A stretch of DNA of 64,000 nucleotides from Cyrtodaria siliqua (GCA_037043455.1 JAWPHD010005066.1:62001-126000), one strand, 5' to 3'. Positions 24,277 to 36,170 are shown, counted from the first letter of the stretch. A program made the numbers and translations. Notes: generated from the sequence alone by a model not told the origin.

Positions 24277-24635
24277 TACGGTGTCCTGTTAGGGCCATGT
24301 TACCATCGCATCTTACCATCGACCATCGACCTAAGTCGATGCTCGATGCTAAGATGCGATGGTCGATGGTAAGATGCGATGGTAAGATGCGATGGTCGAT
24401 GCTAAGATGCGATGGTAAGATGCGATGGTCGATGGTAATATGCGATGGTCGGTGGTAAGATGCAATGGTCGATGGTAAGATGCGATGGTAAGATGCGATG
24501 GTCGATGGTAAGATGCGATGGTCGATCGTTAGATGCGATGGTAAGATGCGATGGTCGATGGTAAGATGCAATGGTAAGATGCGATGGTCGATGGTAAGAT
24601 GCGATGGACCATCGACCATCGCATCTTACCATCTT
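24277..24635. repeat. GATGGTAAGATGC satellite with inverted ends
   Basis: Core units GATGGTAAGATGC and GATGGTC alternate in 13- and 20-base combinations. Both outer ends flip to the reverse complement (CCATCGCATCTTACCATCGA), giving a foldback. At the left edge lies a 27-base sequence, TACGGTGTCCTGTTAGGGCC plus ATGTTAC, that recurs beside the same satellite at 32562 and 33929 and alone at 29778. Confidence 0.9.
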
Positions 24636-24654
24636 GTTTTTTAATATAACTTGT

Positions 24655-24745
24655 CAACGTATTGGGACCTCTAGAGATCAATGGTCTACGGCGTTGGTTC
24701 AAGTCTCGCACGTGCCACACGGTTTTGTATATAAGAAAGTTGCTG
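24655..24745 (+). mobile_element. Degenerate tRNA-like SINE fragment
   Basis: Only a B-box-like GTTGGTTCAAGTCTCGCACG is seen. Weak support. Confidence 0.3.
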
Positions 24746-25483
24746 ATTTTACTTGCGGAAGGACGATGGTTCTACGTAAGCATCTTACAGTTAGCAATAT
24801 TGTACGGTGACGAGGTCTAGTGTGTGCTTCTCATGCGCGAAATGTCTGACGATAGATTTCCTACTCAGTCACAACATTTTTAAGCATATTAATTAATGTA
24901 TTTGTCTATGTAATTGTATACGCGAGCTTTCATAGCATGATAAGAAACGTACCCGCTACTAATACTTTGCTCTTCCACTGCCATCTACACTGTGTATGTT
25001 TCCTATCGCGAATGAATTGCCGTTGTTACAATTGTAATAGTGCACAGTAAGAAGCGAACCAAGGTATATTTTTTAAATGTATTTTTTTGGCAAGAAATGC
25101 TGTCCCTCTGCTAAAAACTCCAAAAAACTGTAACTCAACAATTTTTCTGCCATCTCTTCATGTTTGGGTAGTTGGAATGTCTGTTTGTGTTTTTGACTGT
25201 GTTTTACATAGATTTGGTATCTGTTGTCTTTTTGATTTGTAATAAATTTTCCTTTGTAACGCGACTTCATCTTGTTAGCCAACTTGATGCTAATTTACAT
25301 CATGCTTGATCACTTCCAGGCAAACATAATCTTAAATGTTCATTTGTTTTAAAACGCTATTATATAATAGTTAACTGAACCATATCATCACCAATCCCTT
25401 ATAAACATATCTATTACAAAATCAATATTTTAATTCTGCAACACTGTATCAAAACCCGAAAGTCGAGTTATACCTGTTTATAA
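24746..25483. other. Intergenic stretch, no gene seen
   Basis: A 69-codon reverse frame at 25073-25282 shows no family resemblance. Confidence 0.4.
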
Positions 25484-26663
25484 TTAAAGGGACACACGGC
25501 AATCTTGAAGCGTTTATCAAGCATAGAAATTAACGTCTCGATTTATTTATCCAGTATCAGTTGAACTTAAAACCTGCTTGCATATAATTAAATAAAAGTG
25601 TATTCTACCATAGGTTTAAATATACTATTGGCGCAATATAATCAACAATTAATAATATGCAAAAATAATTTGTTTTATACTATTCTAATAATTAATATTA
25701 CTGATTTAACAAATACAAATAAAAAGTTATGTAGAAAAACTAACGGGACGCCTAGTGGTTTTTAAAAAAAATCAAGATTGTCGTGTTTCCAATTAAAGTC
25801 TGTTCATGTACATTTCTGCTTTGAAATCTGGAAAACGACTGAGGTTCCCCAAACTCCCGACGAAGCGGAAACATCCAAAACAAAAGCTGATAGTAGTATA
25901 ATCGGTTATTCATATTAATGACTGAATTACTTTTTATTTTTAGGGGAAACATTATTATCACATTTCAATGATTTGTTTCATTACTTCTTTTTAACTAGCT
26001 TTAAAGGGGTTGATGCACTATTTCCAAACACAGTTTATTTTAAAGGGCTCTGAAAAACTTTTAAAAAGCTGAAAGAATTATCAAAATGCCATGAAAAATA
26101 AAGGAGATATGACCTATTGAAAATTTGCAAAGAACATAAATTGAGGCGGCCATCTTTGAACGATGACGTCATCGCGCCGTTTTACCATATATGGCATATC
26201 GATAAAATGTATTTTAAAGCAAAGAAAATCACTGCAAATGAAAAATAATACTAAAATGTATACATTTTACATCTTTATATTTATTTTTAATCAATTTGCA
26301 GTGGTTTTCTTTGCTTTTAAATACATTTTGTCAATATGCCATATATGGTAAAACGGCGCGATGACGTCATCGTTCAAAGATGGCCGCCTCGATTTATGTT
26401 CTTTGCAAATTTTCAATAGGTCATATCTCCTTTATTTTTCATGGCATTTTGATAATTCTTTCAGCTTTTGTCAAGTTTTTCAGAACCCTTTAAGATAAGC
26501 TGTGTTTGAAAATAATGCATCAACCCCTTTAACAATATAAATAGATATAATTTCACCTTTTTGAATACGAAGAAGTTAGGATGGAAGACATTTGAGATAT
26601 TTGATTTGTTTTGTTGTGTAAAAATGTGCTAAAAGACCTCGGGATTGCCATGTGTCCCTTTAA
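25484..26663. mobile_element. TTAA-flanked MITE, outer element
   Basis: The left end TTAAAGGGACACACGGCAAT and the right end ATTGCCATGTGTCCCTTTAA are inverted with one mismatch. A degenerate end of the same type lies at 25770-25795 (TCAAGATTGTCGTGTTTCC), so this may be two copies or an internally rearranged one. Lone ends of the family occur at 29374-29400 and 55963-56030. TTAA targets and short inverted ends suggest piggyBac-related mobilisation; no transposase is present. Confidence 0.65.
26001..26532. mobile_element. TTAA-flanked foldback MITE, nested
   Basis: Two arms of about 230-250 bases are near-perfect inverted copies: TTAAAGGGGTTGATGCA at 26001 against its complement ending at 26532. 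Inside them are GATGACGTCATCG (once in each arm), GGCGGCCATCTTTGAACGAT in reverse and the palindrome TTTACCATATATGG. The centre is near 26265. It sits inside the outer element. Confidence 0.85.
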
Positions 26664-26744
26664 AAGTAACAATATTGAAATAGTCATACGCGGTTTTCAA
26701 AGAAACTATAGATATTAAATACACAGTTGTAAAAGGTTGTTACA

Positions 26745-28722
26745 TTTAAGGTAGGAGGTGATTGTTACCTTTTACTGAGTTGTTATTGCTATCGTTGGCA
26801 GAGGTTGTTACCTTTAACGTTGACAGAGGTTGTTACCGCTAACTTTGACATAAATTATTACCGGTAACTTTGACAGAGGTTGTTACCGGTAACTTTGACA
26901 TAGGTTGTTTCCGTTAACTTTGACAGAGATTGTTACCTTTAACGTTAACAGAGGCTGGTACCGTTAACGTTGAGAAAGATTGCTATCGTTGACGTCGACA
27001 GAGGATGGTACCGTTAACGTTGAAAGAGATTGTTACCTTTCACGTTGACATAGGTTGGTAACGTTAACGTTGGCAGAGGCTGGTACCTTAAGCGTTGACA
27101 TAGGTTGGCACAGTAAACGTTGACAGAGGTTGGTCCTTTTAGCGTTGATAGAGATTGGTACCTTTAATGTTGACATATGTTGGTACATTTAAAGTTGACG
27201 GAGGTTGGTACATTTAACGTTGACAAGGTTTGATACCGTAACGTTTCACATAGGTTGGTACCTTTAACCTTGACATAGGTTGGTACATTTATTGTTTGAC
27301 AGAGGTTATTACCTTTATCGTTGACATAGGTTGGTACGTTAACGTTGACATGGGTTGGTACGTTAACGTTGACATGGGTTGGTATCGTTAACGTTGACAT
27401 AGGTTGGTACCTTTAACTTTGACATAGATTGGTACCGCTAACGTTGACATAGGTTGTTCCTGATAACGTTGACAGAGGTTGATCCGTTAACGTTGGAATA
27501 TATTTAAACCGTTAACGTTGACATAGCTTGGTACCGTTAACGTTGACAGAGTTTGGTACCGTTAACGCTAAAATAGGCCGGTACCGTTAACGTTGATAAA
27601 CGTTGGTGACGTTAACGTTGACAGAGGTCGTTACCGTTAACGCTGACATAGATTATTACCGTTAACGCTGACAACGGTTGTTACTGATAACGTTGACAGA
27701 GGTTGATACCGTTTACGTTGGCAGAGGTTGTTACTGATAACGTTGACAGAGGTTGTTACTGATAACGTTGACAGAGGTTGATACCGCTAACGTTGACAGA
27801 GTTTGTTACCGTTAGCGTTGACAATGGTTGTTACTGATGACGTTGGCAGAGGTTGTTACTGATAACGTTGACAGAGGTTGTTACTGATATCGTTGGCAGA
27901 GGTTGTTACTGATAACGTTGACAAAGGTTGATACCGTTAGCGTTGACAATGGTTGTTACTGATGACGTTGGCAGAGGTTGTTACTGATAACGTTGACAGA
28001 GGCTGGTACCATTAGCCTTTACCATAGGTTGGAACCTGTAAAGTTGACGGTGGTTGGTACCGCTAATATTGCCCAAAGTTGCTACCCCTAACATTTGACA
28101 GAGGTTGGCACCGTTAACATTGACAGAGGTTTATGGTATCTTTAACTTTGACATATGTTGTTACCTTTAACTTTGACAGAGGTTGGTACCGTTAACGTTT
28201 GTAGTGAATGGTACCATTACCGTTGACAGAGGTTGTTACCTTTAACGTATAAAGTGCTTGGTACCGTTAACGTTGGCATAGGCTGGTACCGTTAACGTTG
28301 AAAGGGGTTGTTACCTTTAAAGTTGACAGAGGTTGTTACCTTTAACGTTGACAGGTTTCTACCTTTAACGTTGACAGAGGTTGTTACCTTTAACGTATAA
28401 AGTGCTTGGTACCGTTAACGGTGGCCTAGGCTGGTACCGTTAACGTTGAAAGGGGTTGTTACCTTTAAAGTTGACTGAGGTTGTTACCTTTAACGTCCTT
28501 TAACGTTGACAGAGGTTGTACCTTTAACGCTGACAGGTTTCTACCTTTAACGTTGACAGAGGTTGTACCTTTAACGCTGACATATAGGTCGGTACCTTCA
28601 ACGTTGACAGAGGTTGTTACCTTTAACGTTGACAGAGGTTGTACCTTTAACGCTGACATATAGGTTGACAGAGGTTTGTACCTTTAACGTTACATTTAAC
28701 GGAGGTTAGAACCTTTAGTGAA
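26745..28722. repeat. 25-bp tandem array, about 78 units
   Basis: The unit centres on GTTGACAGAGGTTGGTACCG then TTAAC; GTTAAC and GGTACC sites recur. Subfamilies (TTACTGATAAC, TTACCTTTAAC) occupy separate blocks, showing local amplification. Short reverse frames such as the one at 27164-27400 are repeat products. Confidence 0.95.
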
Positions 28723-28782
28723 ATTGCTACTTTGAACAGTATTACTTTGTGTTTTTCACTCGTTCACAGTCTATAGCGTCTT

Positions 28783-29375
28783 CGTGGCAGATTGGTTAAC
28801 GAAGTTGCGTTGAAAACCGTCTCGTCTCTTACCGCTGCGTGTTCGAATCCCACTGGGAGCTCGACTTGGAACTTAATATTTTTGCTAGGATCAACTAGAC
28901 AATATTCATGTGAAGTTTCATGAAAATACATCAAGTAGTTTTAGAGAAGTAGTCGCTACAAGTTTTTTTATATATAACTCTATGTAAACAAACATGGCCG
29001 CTGACAGTCATGTTTAATGTCGAATCAAAATGATTTTCGACAAGGACCATCATCCTGTCATGCTGATCATTTTATAAAAAGTCCCATATCAGTATCAATT
29101 ATAGTTTTCAAGAAGTAGTCGATACAATCTTGGTTTTAAAAATCTATTTTTAGCTTTGGCGGCCATCTTGGATATCATATCAACGTGAATTTTTGCTACG
29201 ATCAACTAGACATTGTGGGCAACATTTCTGTAAAGTTTTATGAACATCCATCAAGTAGTTTCAGAGACGTAGTCGCTACCAAAAAAGTTGACAGACAGAC
29301 AGACAGAGAGACAGAGAAGACAGACAGAGCACCACGTCATAAGCTCTGCTGATCTGTGGTCAGTAGAGCTAACAA
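28783..29375 (+). mobile_element. tRNA-headed composite element
   Basis: The head TTGGTTAACGAAGTTGCGTT with GTGTTCGAATCCCACTGGGA is nearly the head of the SINE at 5591-5812. It is joined to a different body with two similar blocks (AGGATCAACTAGACAA and CGATCAACTAGACATT; CATCAAGTAGTTT twice) and a CAGACAGACAGA tail at 29293-29330. Confidence 0.75.
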
Positions 29376-29400
29376 TTAAGATTGCCGTGTGTCCCTTTAA

Positions 29401-29524
29401 AAAGCGTTCACGGTTCATACATAACTAACAAGATATTTTATTGATTTAAACCTGTCTCATCATTACATGCATAATTTGTAATATATAAATATAATCGCAT
29501 AAGCCAAGGAAATCAAATAAGGAA
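29401..29524. other. Short spacer
   Basis: AT-rich, directly after a TTAAAGGGACACACGGCAAT end read in reverse (29374-29400). Confidence 0.4.
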
Positions 29525-29776
29525 GTGCATACAAATCACTCGTGTCAAACTGCCCTTATACGAATATTAGATGACTGGATTGCAACCATTGACAACAATG
29601 AAATTGTTGGTACTATATTTCTTGATCTATCAAAGGCGTTTGATTTAGTTGATCATGCTATATTGCTGCAAAAGTTAAAAATTTACAAAATAGATAGTTC
29701 TGCACTTTCCTGGTTTTCATCATATCTGAATAACAGACACCAGCAAGTTCAGGTTTCTGGTATAACTTCAGAATGA
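29525..29776 (+). pseudogene. Jockey/CR1-like LINE reverse transcriptase, first part
   Basis: An 83-codon frame with NHSCQTALIRILDDWI, VGTIFLDLSKAFDLVDHAIL and YLNNRHQQVQVSG matches the first conserved blocks of a LINE reverse transcriptase. It stops at GITSE, before the usual GVPQGS block. The later part of what looks like the same LINE resumes at 33956 beyond 4.2 kb of other sequence. Confidence 0.85.
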
Positions 29777-29864
29777 AGTAACATGGCCCTAACTGTACAC
29801 CGTACATTGGTGTAGATTAAAAATTAATAAGTGACCTAATACAGATCCTTGGGAAATATGCATT

Positions 29865-32370
29865 ATTTTTTTTTTTTTTTTTTTTTGAGCCGTCTTTTGG
29901 CGACCCGTTTAATCTCCCCGTCAATAGGTGAAGCAAGGGTCGGGGAGGACCATCCCTTGCCAGACCTTACAATATTTTACAGCATGTAATATTCATTTAC
30001 TAAACACATACATATATATTTTCAATTCAACATCACAAAATGATATAAGAGTAATACAGCATAATTACATGTATTAGATGGTTGAGGCAGGGGAGATGTT
30101 AAAAAAAAAAAGAAGAGAAAAACTCTTTAAACTACAGTTTGATTGCCGTCCACTAGCCCATCTAATTATAAAGTTGTATAAATTACTGTTTAATAAACAA
30201 TATTCATATAGTTTATATATACATGTATATACATACATACACATACACACACGTATATATACATATATATACATATATACACATATATACACAACTGTTA
30301 GTGTCTTGGTTCATTGTAAGAATTCATAGGGGTGGATGGATAAAAAGGTATGCTAGATTAATTTAAAATGTTTTTAAAATTGCTCCATGAATTTTCAAAA
30401 CTTTCTAGTTGATTGTTTCTGACTGCGATCTGTTTATGCGTTTCGTATAAATAACGAAGTCTGTATATCATTGGAGTAACAGAGAGCATTGTTTTCAGTC
30501 GTTTTGAAGAAAATATGTTAAATTTAATTTCTAAGATAATTTGTAGCTCTACAGTTGATTGTTCTTTACCTATGTTAAAAATAAATGCATGCTCTGATAG
30601 CTTCAGATTTATATTTTTTGATAAGCAGAGTGTATTTATCTGTGTTAAAAAGGTCTGAGTTGAAGGGCAGGTCCACAACATATGAACAATAGTCTCGTCC
30701 TGGTGGCAGTAGTGACAATAAGGGTTTTCTGCTTTTTTAATTTTATGCAGATAATGCTGTGTTGAAAGAAGCCGATGATTAATCCTTGTTTGAAACCATT
30801 GTAGTATTGTGCTAGTAGTTATTTTGAAAGGGGACGAATACATGTTTTTCCATGCTTCTGTATTAATATCATAAATCTGTTCCCATTTAGCTTTTGATGT
30901 TGGACTTTCATTATTTCTGTTAAGAATAAATTACATATCAGTGCAACCTTTCTTGTTTTTGATGAGTGGTTTAATATTCGCAGGTAGAACTGGGTTTTCT
31001 ATTTTTATAATTGTAAAATTTTGTAACCTTTCCTTAAATGTTTTAATAGCAGCTACTACGCCTTCATAAATTAGAAAATTTGTTTTAATACCAGTATTTT
31101 CTTCAAATTCAGTTAAAGAGTAAAAATCACCATTTTCCTTTATAAGGTCATTTATAAACCTGATGCCATTCATATACCTTATTTTATTAAAGAAAGGCTT
31201 AGAGCCAATCAGAATATTATTATTATAGAATAGTGGGGTTGAACCAAATTCTTCTGGTGCGTTAGGTATACTATACTCAATAAGTTTAGTATATGAATTT
31301 AGCACATCAATCCAGAAACTGTTTCATTTTTTTTATTAATGTTTCACAGTAATCTTTACCGAAAGATGTTAATTTTTTAATGTCTATTAGGTTTTCAACA
31401 TGCTGCTTCCAAGTCCCCTCATTAGTTATGAGTCTTCTTAACCAGGTTGATTTAAGACTAAGTATGAAAGCTTTCAGATTTATCATTTTGAGACCGCCCT
31501 CAGAATATTGTTTAACTATAACTGTTTTTTTAATTTTTGCAGGCCCTTCCCATAAAAAAATCATAAAATATGTTATTAATTTTTGCTATTATGTTTTCAT
31601 TCGGGTTAGGAAGAGATATAAATATATGATTTAAACTAGGAAGTAACAGTGTTATTATAACCGTTATTTTACCAAGTGGCGTTAAATATCTTCGCTTCTA
31701 TATCTTTACTGTATTTTGGATTTTTAAAATCTTATCATTATAGTTTAATTCTATCATTTTACCTAAGTTGACATTAAAATGTATTCCTAGTAGCTTAAAA
31801 TTATCTTTTCCCCAGGTAAGTTTCCATTTTGTTTTGATTGTATCTGAACTGTATTTCTTCTTCCCTTTCCATACCACTTGTGTTTTGTCAACATTTAAGT
31901 TTAAACCAGAATATTTAGAATATTTATGTAGTTCTGATAGTGTTTCATTCAGGGATGTATCAGATCCATCCAAAAGGACAGATGTATCATCTGCATATTG
32001 CGAAAGTTTAATTTCTACATTGTCTATAGTAATACCTTTAATCTTTATTGTTATTTCTTATCTTAATCGCCAGTATTTCAGCGCACAAAATAAAAATATA
32101 AGGTGATAAGGGGTCCCCCTGGCGGCAGCCCCTTCCGATGTTGAAAACCGATGACAGGTTTCCCCCTTGATTAACAGCCAATTTGGCATTTTTATATAAA
32201 ACCTTTATCCATGATATAAAACGTTCTCCAAAGTTGAAAAAATTAAGTACTTTAAATATAAAGGCCCAAGATAGAGAGTCGAAAGCTTTTTCAAAGTCAA
32301 TCAAGAGAATTAAACCCGACAGATTAGTTTCTTCTGTGTATTGCATAACATCGTATATAAGTCTATAAGA
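29865..32370 (-). mobile_element. L1/Tx1-like LINE, 5'-truncated
   Basis: A T-run of about 20 at 29866-29887 is the poly(A) tail in reverse. Reverse frames then give: C-terminal zinc-ribbon region with CHYCHQDETIVHMLWTCP (30358-30843); a linker (30931-31305); FLWEGPAKIKKTVIVKQYSE and GGLKMINLKAF (31307-31564); GLNLNVDKTQVVWKGKKK (31698-31973); and reverse transcriptase with LILLIDFEKAFDSLSW and GRGCRQGDPLSPYIFILCAE (32038-32370). This is the L1/Tx1 type. Frames are separated by shifts and stops. The 5' half, with endonuclease, is lost at the satellite boundary. Confidence 0.88.
30220..30295. repeat. CA/TA microsatellite
   Basis: Mixed ACATACATACAC and ATATATACATATA words, inside the LINE 3' region. 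Confidence 0.8.
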
Positions 32371-32588
32371 CCATCGCATCTTACCATCGCATCTTACCAT
32401 CGACCATCGCATCTTACCATCGACCGTCGCATCTTACCATCGCATCTTACCATCGACCATCGTATCTTATCATCGACCGTCGCATCTTACCATCGCATCT
32501 TACCATCGACCATCGCATCTTACCATCGAGCATCGACCTAGGTCGATGGTAAGATGCGATGGTAACATGGCCCTAACAGTACACCGTA
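32371..32588. repeat. GATGGTAAGATGC satellite, copy in duplication unit A
   Basis: Reverse-phase units CCATCGCATCTTA and CCATCGA run up to the palindrome CATCGACCTAGGTCGATG, then GTAACATGGCCCTAACAGTA. It borders the truncated LINE on the left. Confidence 0.9.
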
Positions 32589-32617
32589 CCAATGACCTGA
32601 CATTATCTATGGAAAAC

Positions 32618-33757
32618 AATCAGAATATTATTATTATAGAATAATGGGGTTGAACCAAATTCTTCTGGTGCGTTAGGTATACTATACTCAATAAGTTTAG
32701 TATATGAATTTAGCACATCAATCCAGAAACTGTTTCATTTTTCTTTACCGAAAGATGTTAATTTTTTAATGTCTATTAGGTTTTCAACATGCTGCTTCCA
32801 AGTCCCCTCATTAGTTATGAGTCTTCTTAACCAGGTTGATTTAAGACTAAGTATGAAAGCTTTCAGATTTATCATTTTGAGACCGCCCTCAGAATATTGT
32901 TTAACTATAACTGTTTTTTTAATTTTTGCAGGCCCTTCCCATAAAAAAATCATAAAATATGTTATTAATTTTTGCTATTATGTTTTCATTCGGGTTTGGA
33001 AGAGATATAAATATATGATTTAAACTAGGAAGTAACAGTGTTTTTATAACCGTTATTTTACCAAGTGGCGTTAAATATCTTCGCTTCTATATCTTTACTG
33101 TATTTTGGATTTTTAAAATCTTATCATTATAGTTTAATTCTATCATTTTACCTAAGTTGACATTAAAATGTATTCCTAGTAGCTTAAAATTATCTTTTCC
33201 CCAGGTAAGTTTCCATTTTGTTTTGATTGTATCTGAACTGTATTTCTTCTTCCCTTTCCATACCACTTGTGTTTTGTCAAAATTTAAGTTTAAACCAGAA
33301 TATGTAGAATATTTATGTAGTTCTGATAGTGTTTCATTCAGGGATGTATCAGATCCATCCAAAAGGACAGATGTATCATCTGCATATTGCGAAAGTTTAA
33401 TTTCTACATTGTCTATAGTAATACCTTTAATCTTATTGTTATTTCTTATCTTAATCGCCAGTATTTCAGCGCACAAAATAAAAATATAAGGTGATAAGGG
33501 GTCCCCCTGGCGGCAGCCCCTTCCGATGTTGAAAACCGATGACAGGTTTCCCCCTTGATTAACAGCCAATTTGGCATTTTTATATAAAACCTTTATCCAT
33601 GATATAAAACGTTCTCCAAAGTTGAAAAAATTAAGTACTTTAAATATAAAGGCCCAAGATAGAGAGTCGAAAGCTTTTTCAAAGTCAATCAAGAGAATTA
33701 AACCCGACAGATTAGTTTCTTCTGTGTATTGCATAACATCGTATATAAGTCTATAAG
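32618..33757 (-). mobile_element. L1/Tx1-like LINE segment, tandem duplicate
   Basis: Near-identical to 31207-32370: same reverse transcriptase frame, here 33087-33782 and longer (231 codons) because one base difference near 33430 keeps it open through SQYADDTSVLLDGSDT, the catalytic box. It lacks 22 bases present in the first copy near 31330. The junction at 32617/32618 joins the plus-strand LINE sequence CTATGGAAAAC to AATCAGAATATTATTATT. Confidence 0.9.
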
Positions 33758-33955
33758 ACCATCGCATCTTACCATCGACCATCGCATCTTACCATCGACC
33801 GTCGCATCTTACCATCGCATCTTACCATCGACCATCGTATCTTACCATCGACCGTCGCATCTTACCATCGCATCGACCATCGCATCTTACCATCGAGCAT
33901 CGACCTAGGTCGATGGTAAGATGCGATGGTAACATGGCCCTAACAGTACACCGTA
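33758..33955. repeat. GATGGTAAGATGC satellite, copy in duplication unit B
   Basis: Same structure as 32371-32588 but about 21 bases shorter, ending in the same CGACCTAGGTCG palindrome and 27-base flank. Confidence 0.9.
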
Positions 33956-35010
33956 CCAATGACCTGACATTATCTATGGAAAACACAGCCACTGATATTT
34001 TTGACGATACAACGCTTTCAACGTCAAATGCATCTCTTGTCGACGCTGCAAATTCACTCAATAATGACCTTATCACCGCCAACGCCTGGTGCGATACTAA
34101 TCGCATGTCTATCAATGCATCAAAAACAATAATAATGTAGCTCTCATTTAAGATCAAAATACATCATATTTATGATAATGCCCCTTCTATTGAGTTCAAA
34201 GATGAAACTATTAATTGTAGTTACGAAGAAAAAATACTCGGTGTTACGATGGACAAAACACTCTCTTGGAATACCCAAATTGATAAAGTTCTGAAAAATG
34301 TAATTCATTGTTATACCTGTTATCTCGCATACAGATTTGCCTTTCTATACCTATGCGCAAATTATTTTTCAATGTTTATGTCTTACCCCATCTTGATTAC
34401 TGTTGTTTGATATGGGGAAATTGTAATAAACTGATAAACTTGTAAGGTTAAAAAAAAAGAGCTGCAAGACTTATCCTAGATAAAGATTACGAAACTCCTT
34501 CCGTTGAACTTTTTACCGAACTCAATTGGATGACATTTCCCGAAAGAGTTATATTTCAAAAAGCAATCATTATGTTTAAAACAGTTAATGATCAGACCCC
34601 TGCTTATATTAAAGACGCATTGACTCTAACTTCAAATGTCCATATGCGGAATTTAAGATCATCATCAAATCTACAACTATATTCCCCCAGACCCAATAGT
34701 GAGTTATTCAGAAAGCTTATTCAGGCTCTAAAGTGTGGAACTCTCTTCCCCACCATATACAAAATGTCCAATCTATAAATCAATTCAAAACACTGTATTT
34801 ACAGTCGATTCACCATCCGATAAATTAGTAAATGACTAAGTCTTGCAGTTCTATTTAAACATATTTCCATTTACTGAATATACCACTTTAAATGCATTTT
34901 TACTTGTAAATATTGTATATATTGTATTGTTGAGGGCCTCATGGTAGATTGACTAGTTTGAAATGAGTTCTCTCGTTAAATAAAGTCTAAATTATTATTA
35001 CTATTATTAT
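33956..35010 (+). pseudogene. Jockey/CR1-like LINE reverse transcriptase, later part
   Basis: NDLTLSMENTATDIFDDTTL at 33956-34015 is the catalytic box region, with FDD in place of the usual FADD. It is followed by LNNDLITANAWCDTNRMSIN, a stop at 34138, a thumb region in broken frames, and 34530-34778 with FQKAIIMFKTVNDQTPAYI and LRSSSNLQLYSPRP. The 3' end is at about 34980-35010 with AAATAAAG and an ATT-repeat tail. It reads in frame from the satellite flank. Confidence 0.85.
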
Positions 35011-35440
35011 ATAAAATAACAGTTTATGTGAGGATGTCCTTGAATATGTTTTAAGAAATAATATTTGGAATAGACAATCTGACATTTAACGCTACTGATA
35101 CATGTTCACTTAAAGTAGCTACCCCGCCAATAACAGCCACATGTTACAACATATATATGTACACCGTTTCTAAACATACTGATGACGAGGTATATATACT
35201 TACATATTTTGAGAATACAAACTCTATGTATACAAAATAAACGGCATTAATCAGCCAGACCAAACCCCAAAACTGGAGCGTCTGATTAAGAGTTGTCTCA
35301 TAAATCATTGAACGCATATTCAATCATGGGTATTTAGGAAACTGTGAATAAACCTATATTTTAATTGGCAAATATACATTATTATATGACCTGGACACCT
35401 GATAAACGGTTTTGTCGTGTACTTTTGCAGTTATTTGGCG
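35011..35440. other. Intergenic stretch, no gene seen
   Basis: AT-rich spacer between two LINE remnants. Confidence 0.5.
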
Positions 35441-36085
35441 GGTTAGTTTCTTTAAAACAAAAAATATATTTTTGACAATTGTAGAAGTTTTACAAATTTA
35501 AACATATTTGGCCTTTGTATGTAATATGTTCTGATATATTTCTGTCTAATATCATCATAAGCTGTACACATTGAAACAATGTGAAATTCGTCTTCAGGTT
35601 CAGTTGAATTACATATTTGACAAACGCCTTCATTTCGTTTAATCCTATGTCTTGCATAACGTCCTGTCTCAATTCTTACAATATTTGAAGATAAACGTAA
35701 TTTAGTAAAAACACTGCGTAATGTTTTTGTACATAACATATTCAGATAATTTTTAAATTTAAATTATTTTCTACATGCCGTTATAAACTTGTTAATAGGC
35801 TATTTTCTTGTAAACCAGTGTTGCAGTTTTGAATAAAGCAATCTACCAACCTTTGTTTAAAACTAGATACAAACTTTTTATGTTTCATCTTTAAATGATC
35901 ATACCATACAAAGCAAACATACATAAAGCCATAAGTATTAAGTATAGATTTTACATTGGATAACAATTGTTGAAACGACTTTATGCATTAAATCACAATC
36001 AGATAAAGAAGATTTATATTTAGATGATAAATTAATAGTATCTGTTTTAATTAATTTCAACCAATAGCTAACCAGGAGATTGATA
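35441..36085 (-). mobile_element. LINE C-terminal fragment
   Basis: The reverse frame 35452-35739 gives TKLRLSSNIVRIETGRYARH, CQICNSTEPEDEFHIV and RPNMFKFVKLL, matching the zinc-ribbon tail of the LINE at 3437-5590. Upstream broken frames at 35781-36085 include NTYGFMYVCFVWYDH. No reverse transcriptase core is present. Confidence 0.8.
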
Positions 36086-36089
36086 TGCA

Positions 36090-36170
36090 TTGTGAGGCCG
36101 GCTAGCCCAGTCTGTAGAGCATCGGAAGGTAGATCGAAGGTCCTGGATTCGAGCACATTTCTAACCCTGC
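36090..36170 (+). mobile_element. tRNA-like SINE head
   Basis: GGCTAGCCCAGTCTGTAGAG (A-box region) and GGTCCTGGATTCGAGCAC (B box). The expected T-arm pairing is imperfect, so I read it as SINE-derived and not a working tRNA. Confidence 0.55.

Noticed and set aside
24173..24632. ORFs of 148 and 76 codons rich in H, R, I, L, P and S
   Set aside because: Repeat translation of the GATGGTAAGATGC satellite.
25484..26663. piggyBac transposase
   Set aside because: Only TTAA ends and inverted termini are seen; no transposase frame exists inside.
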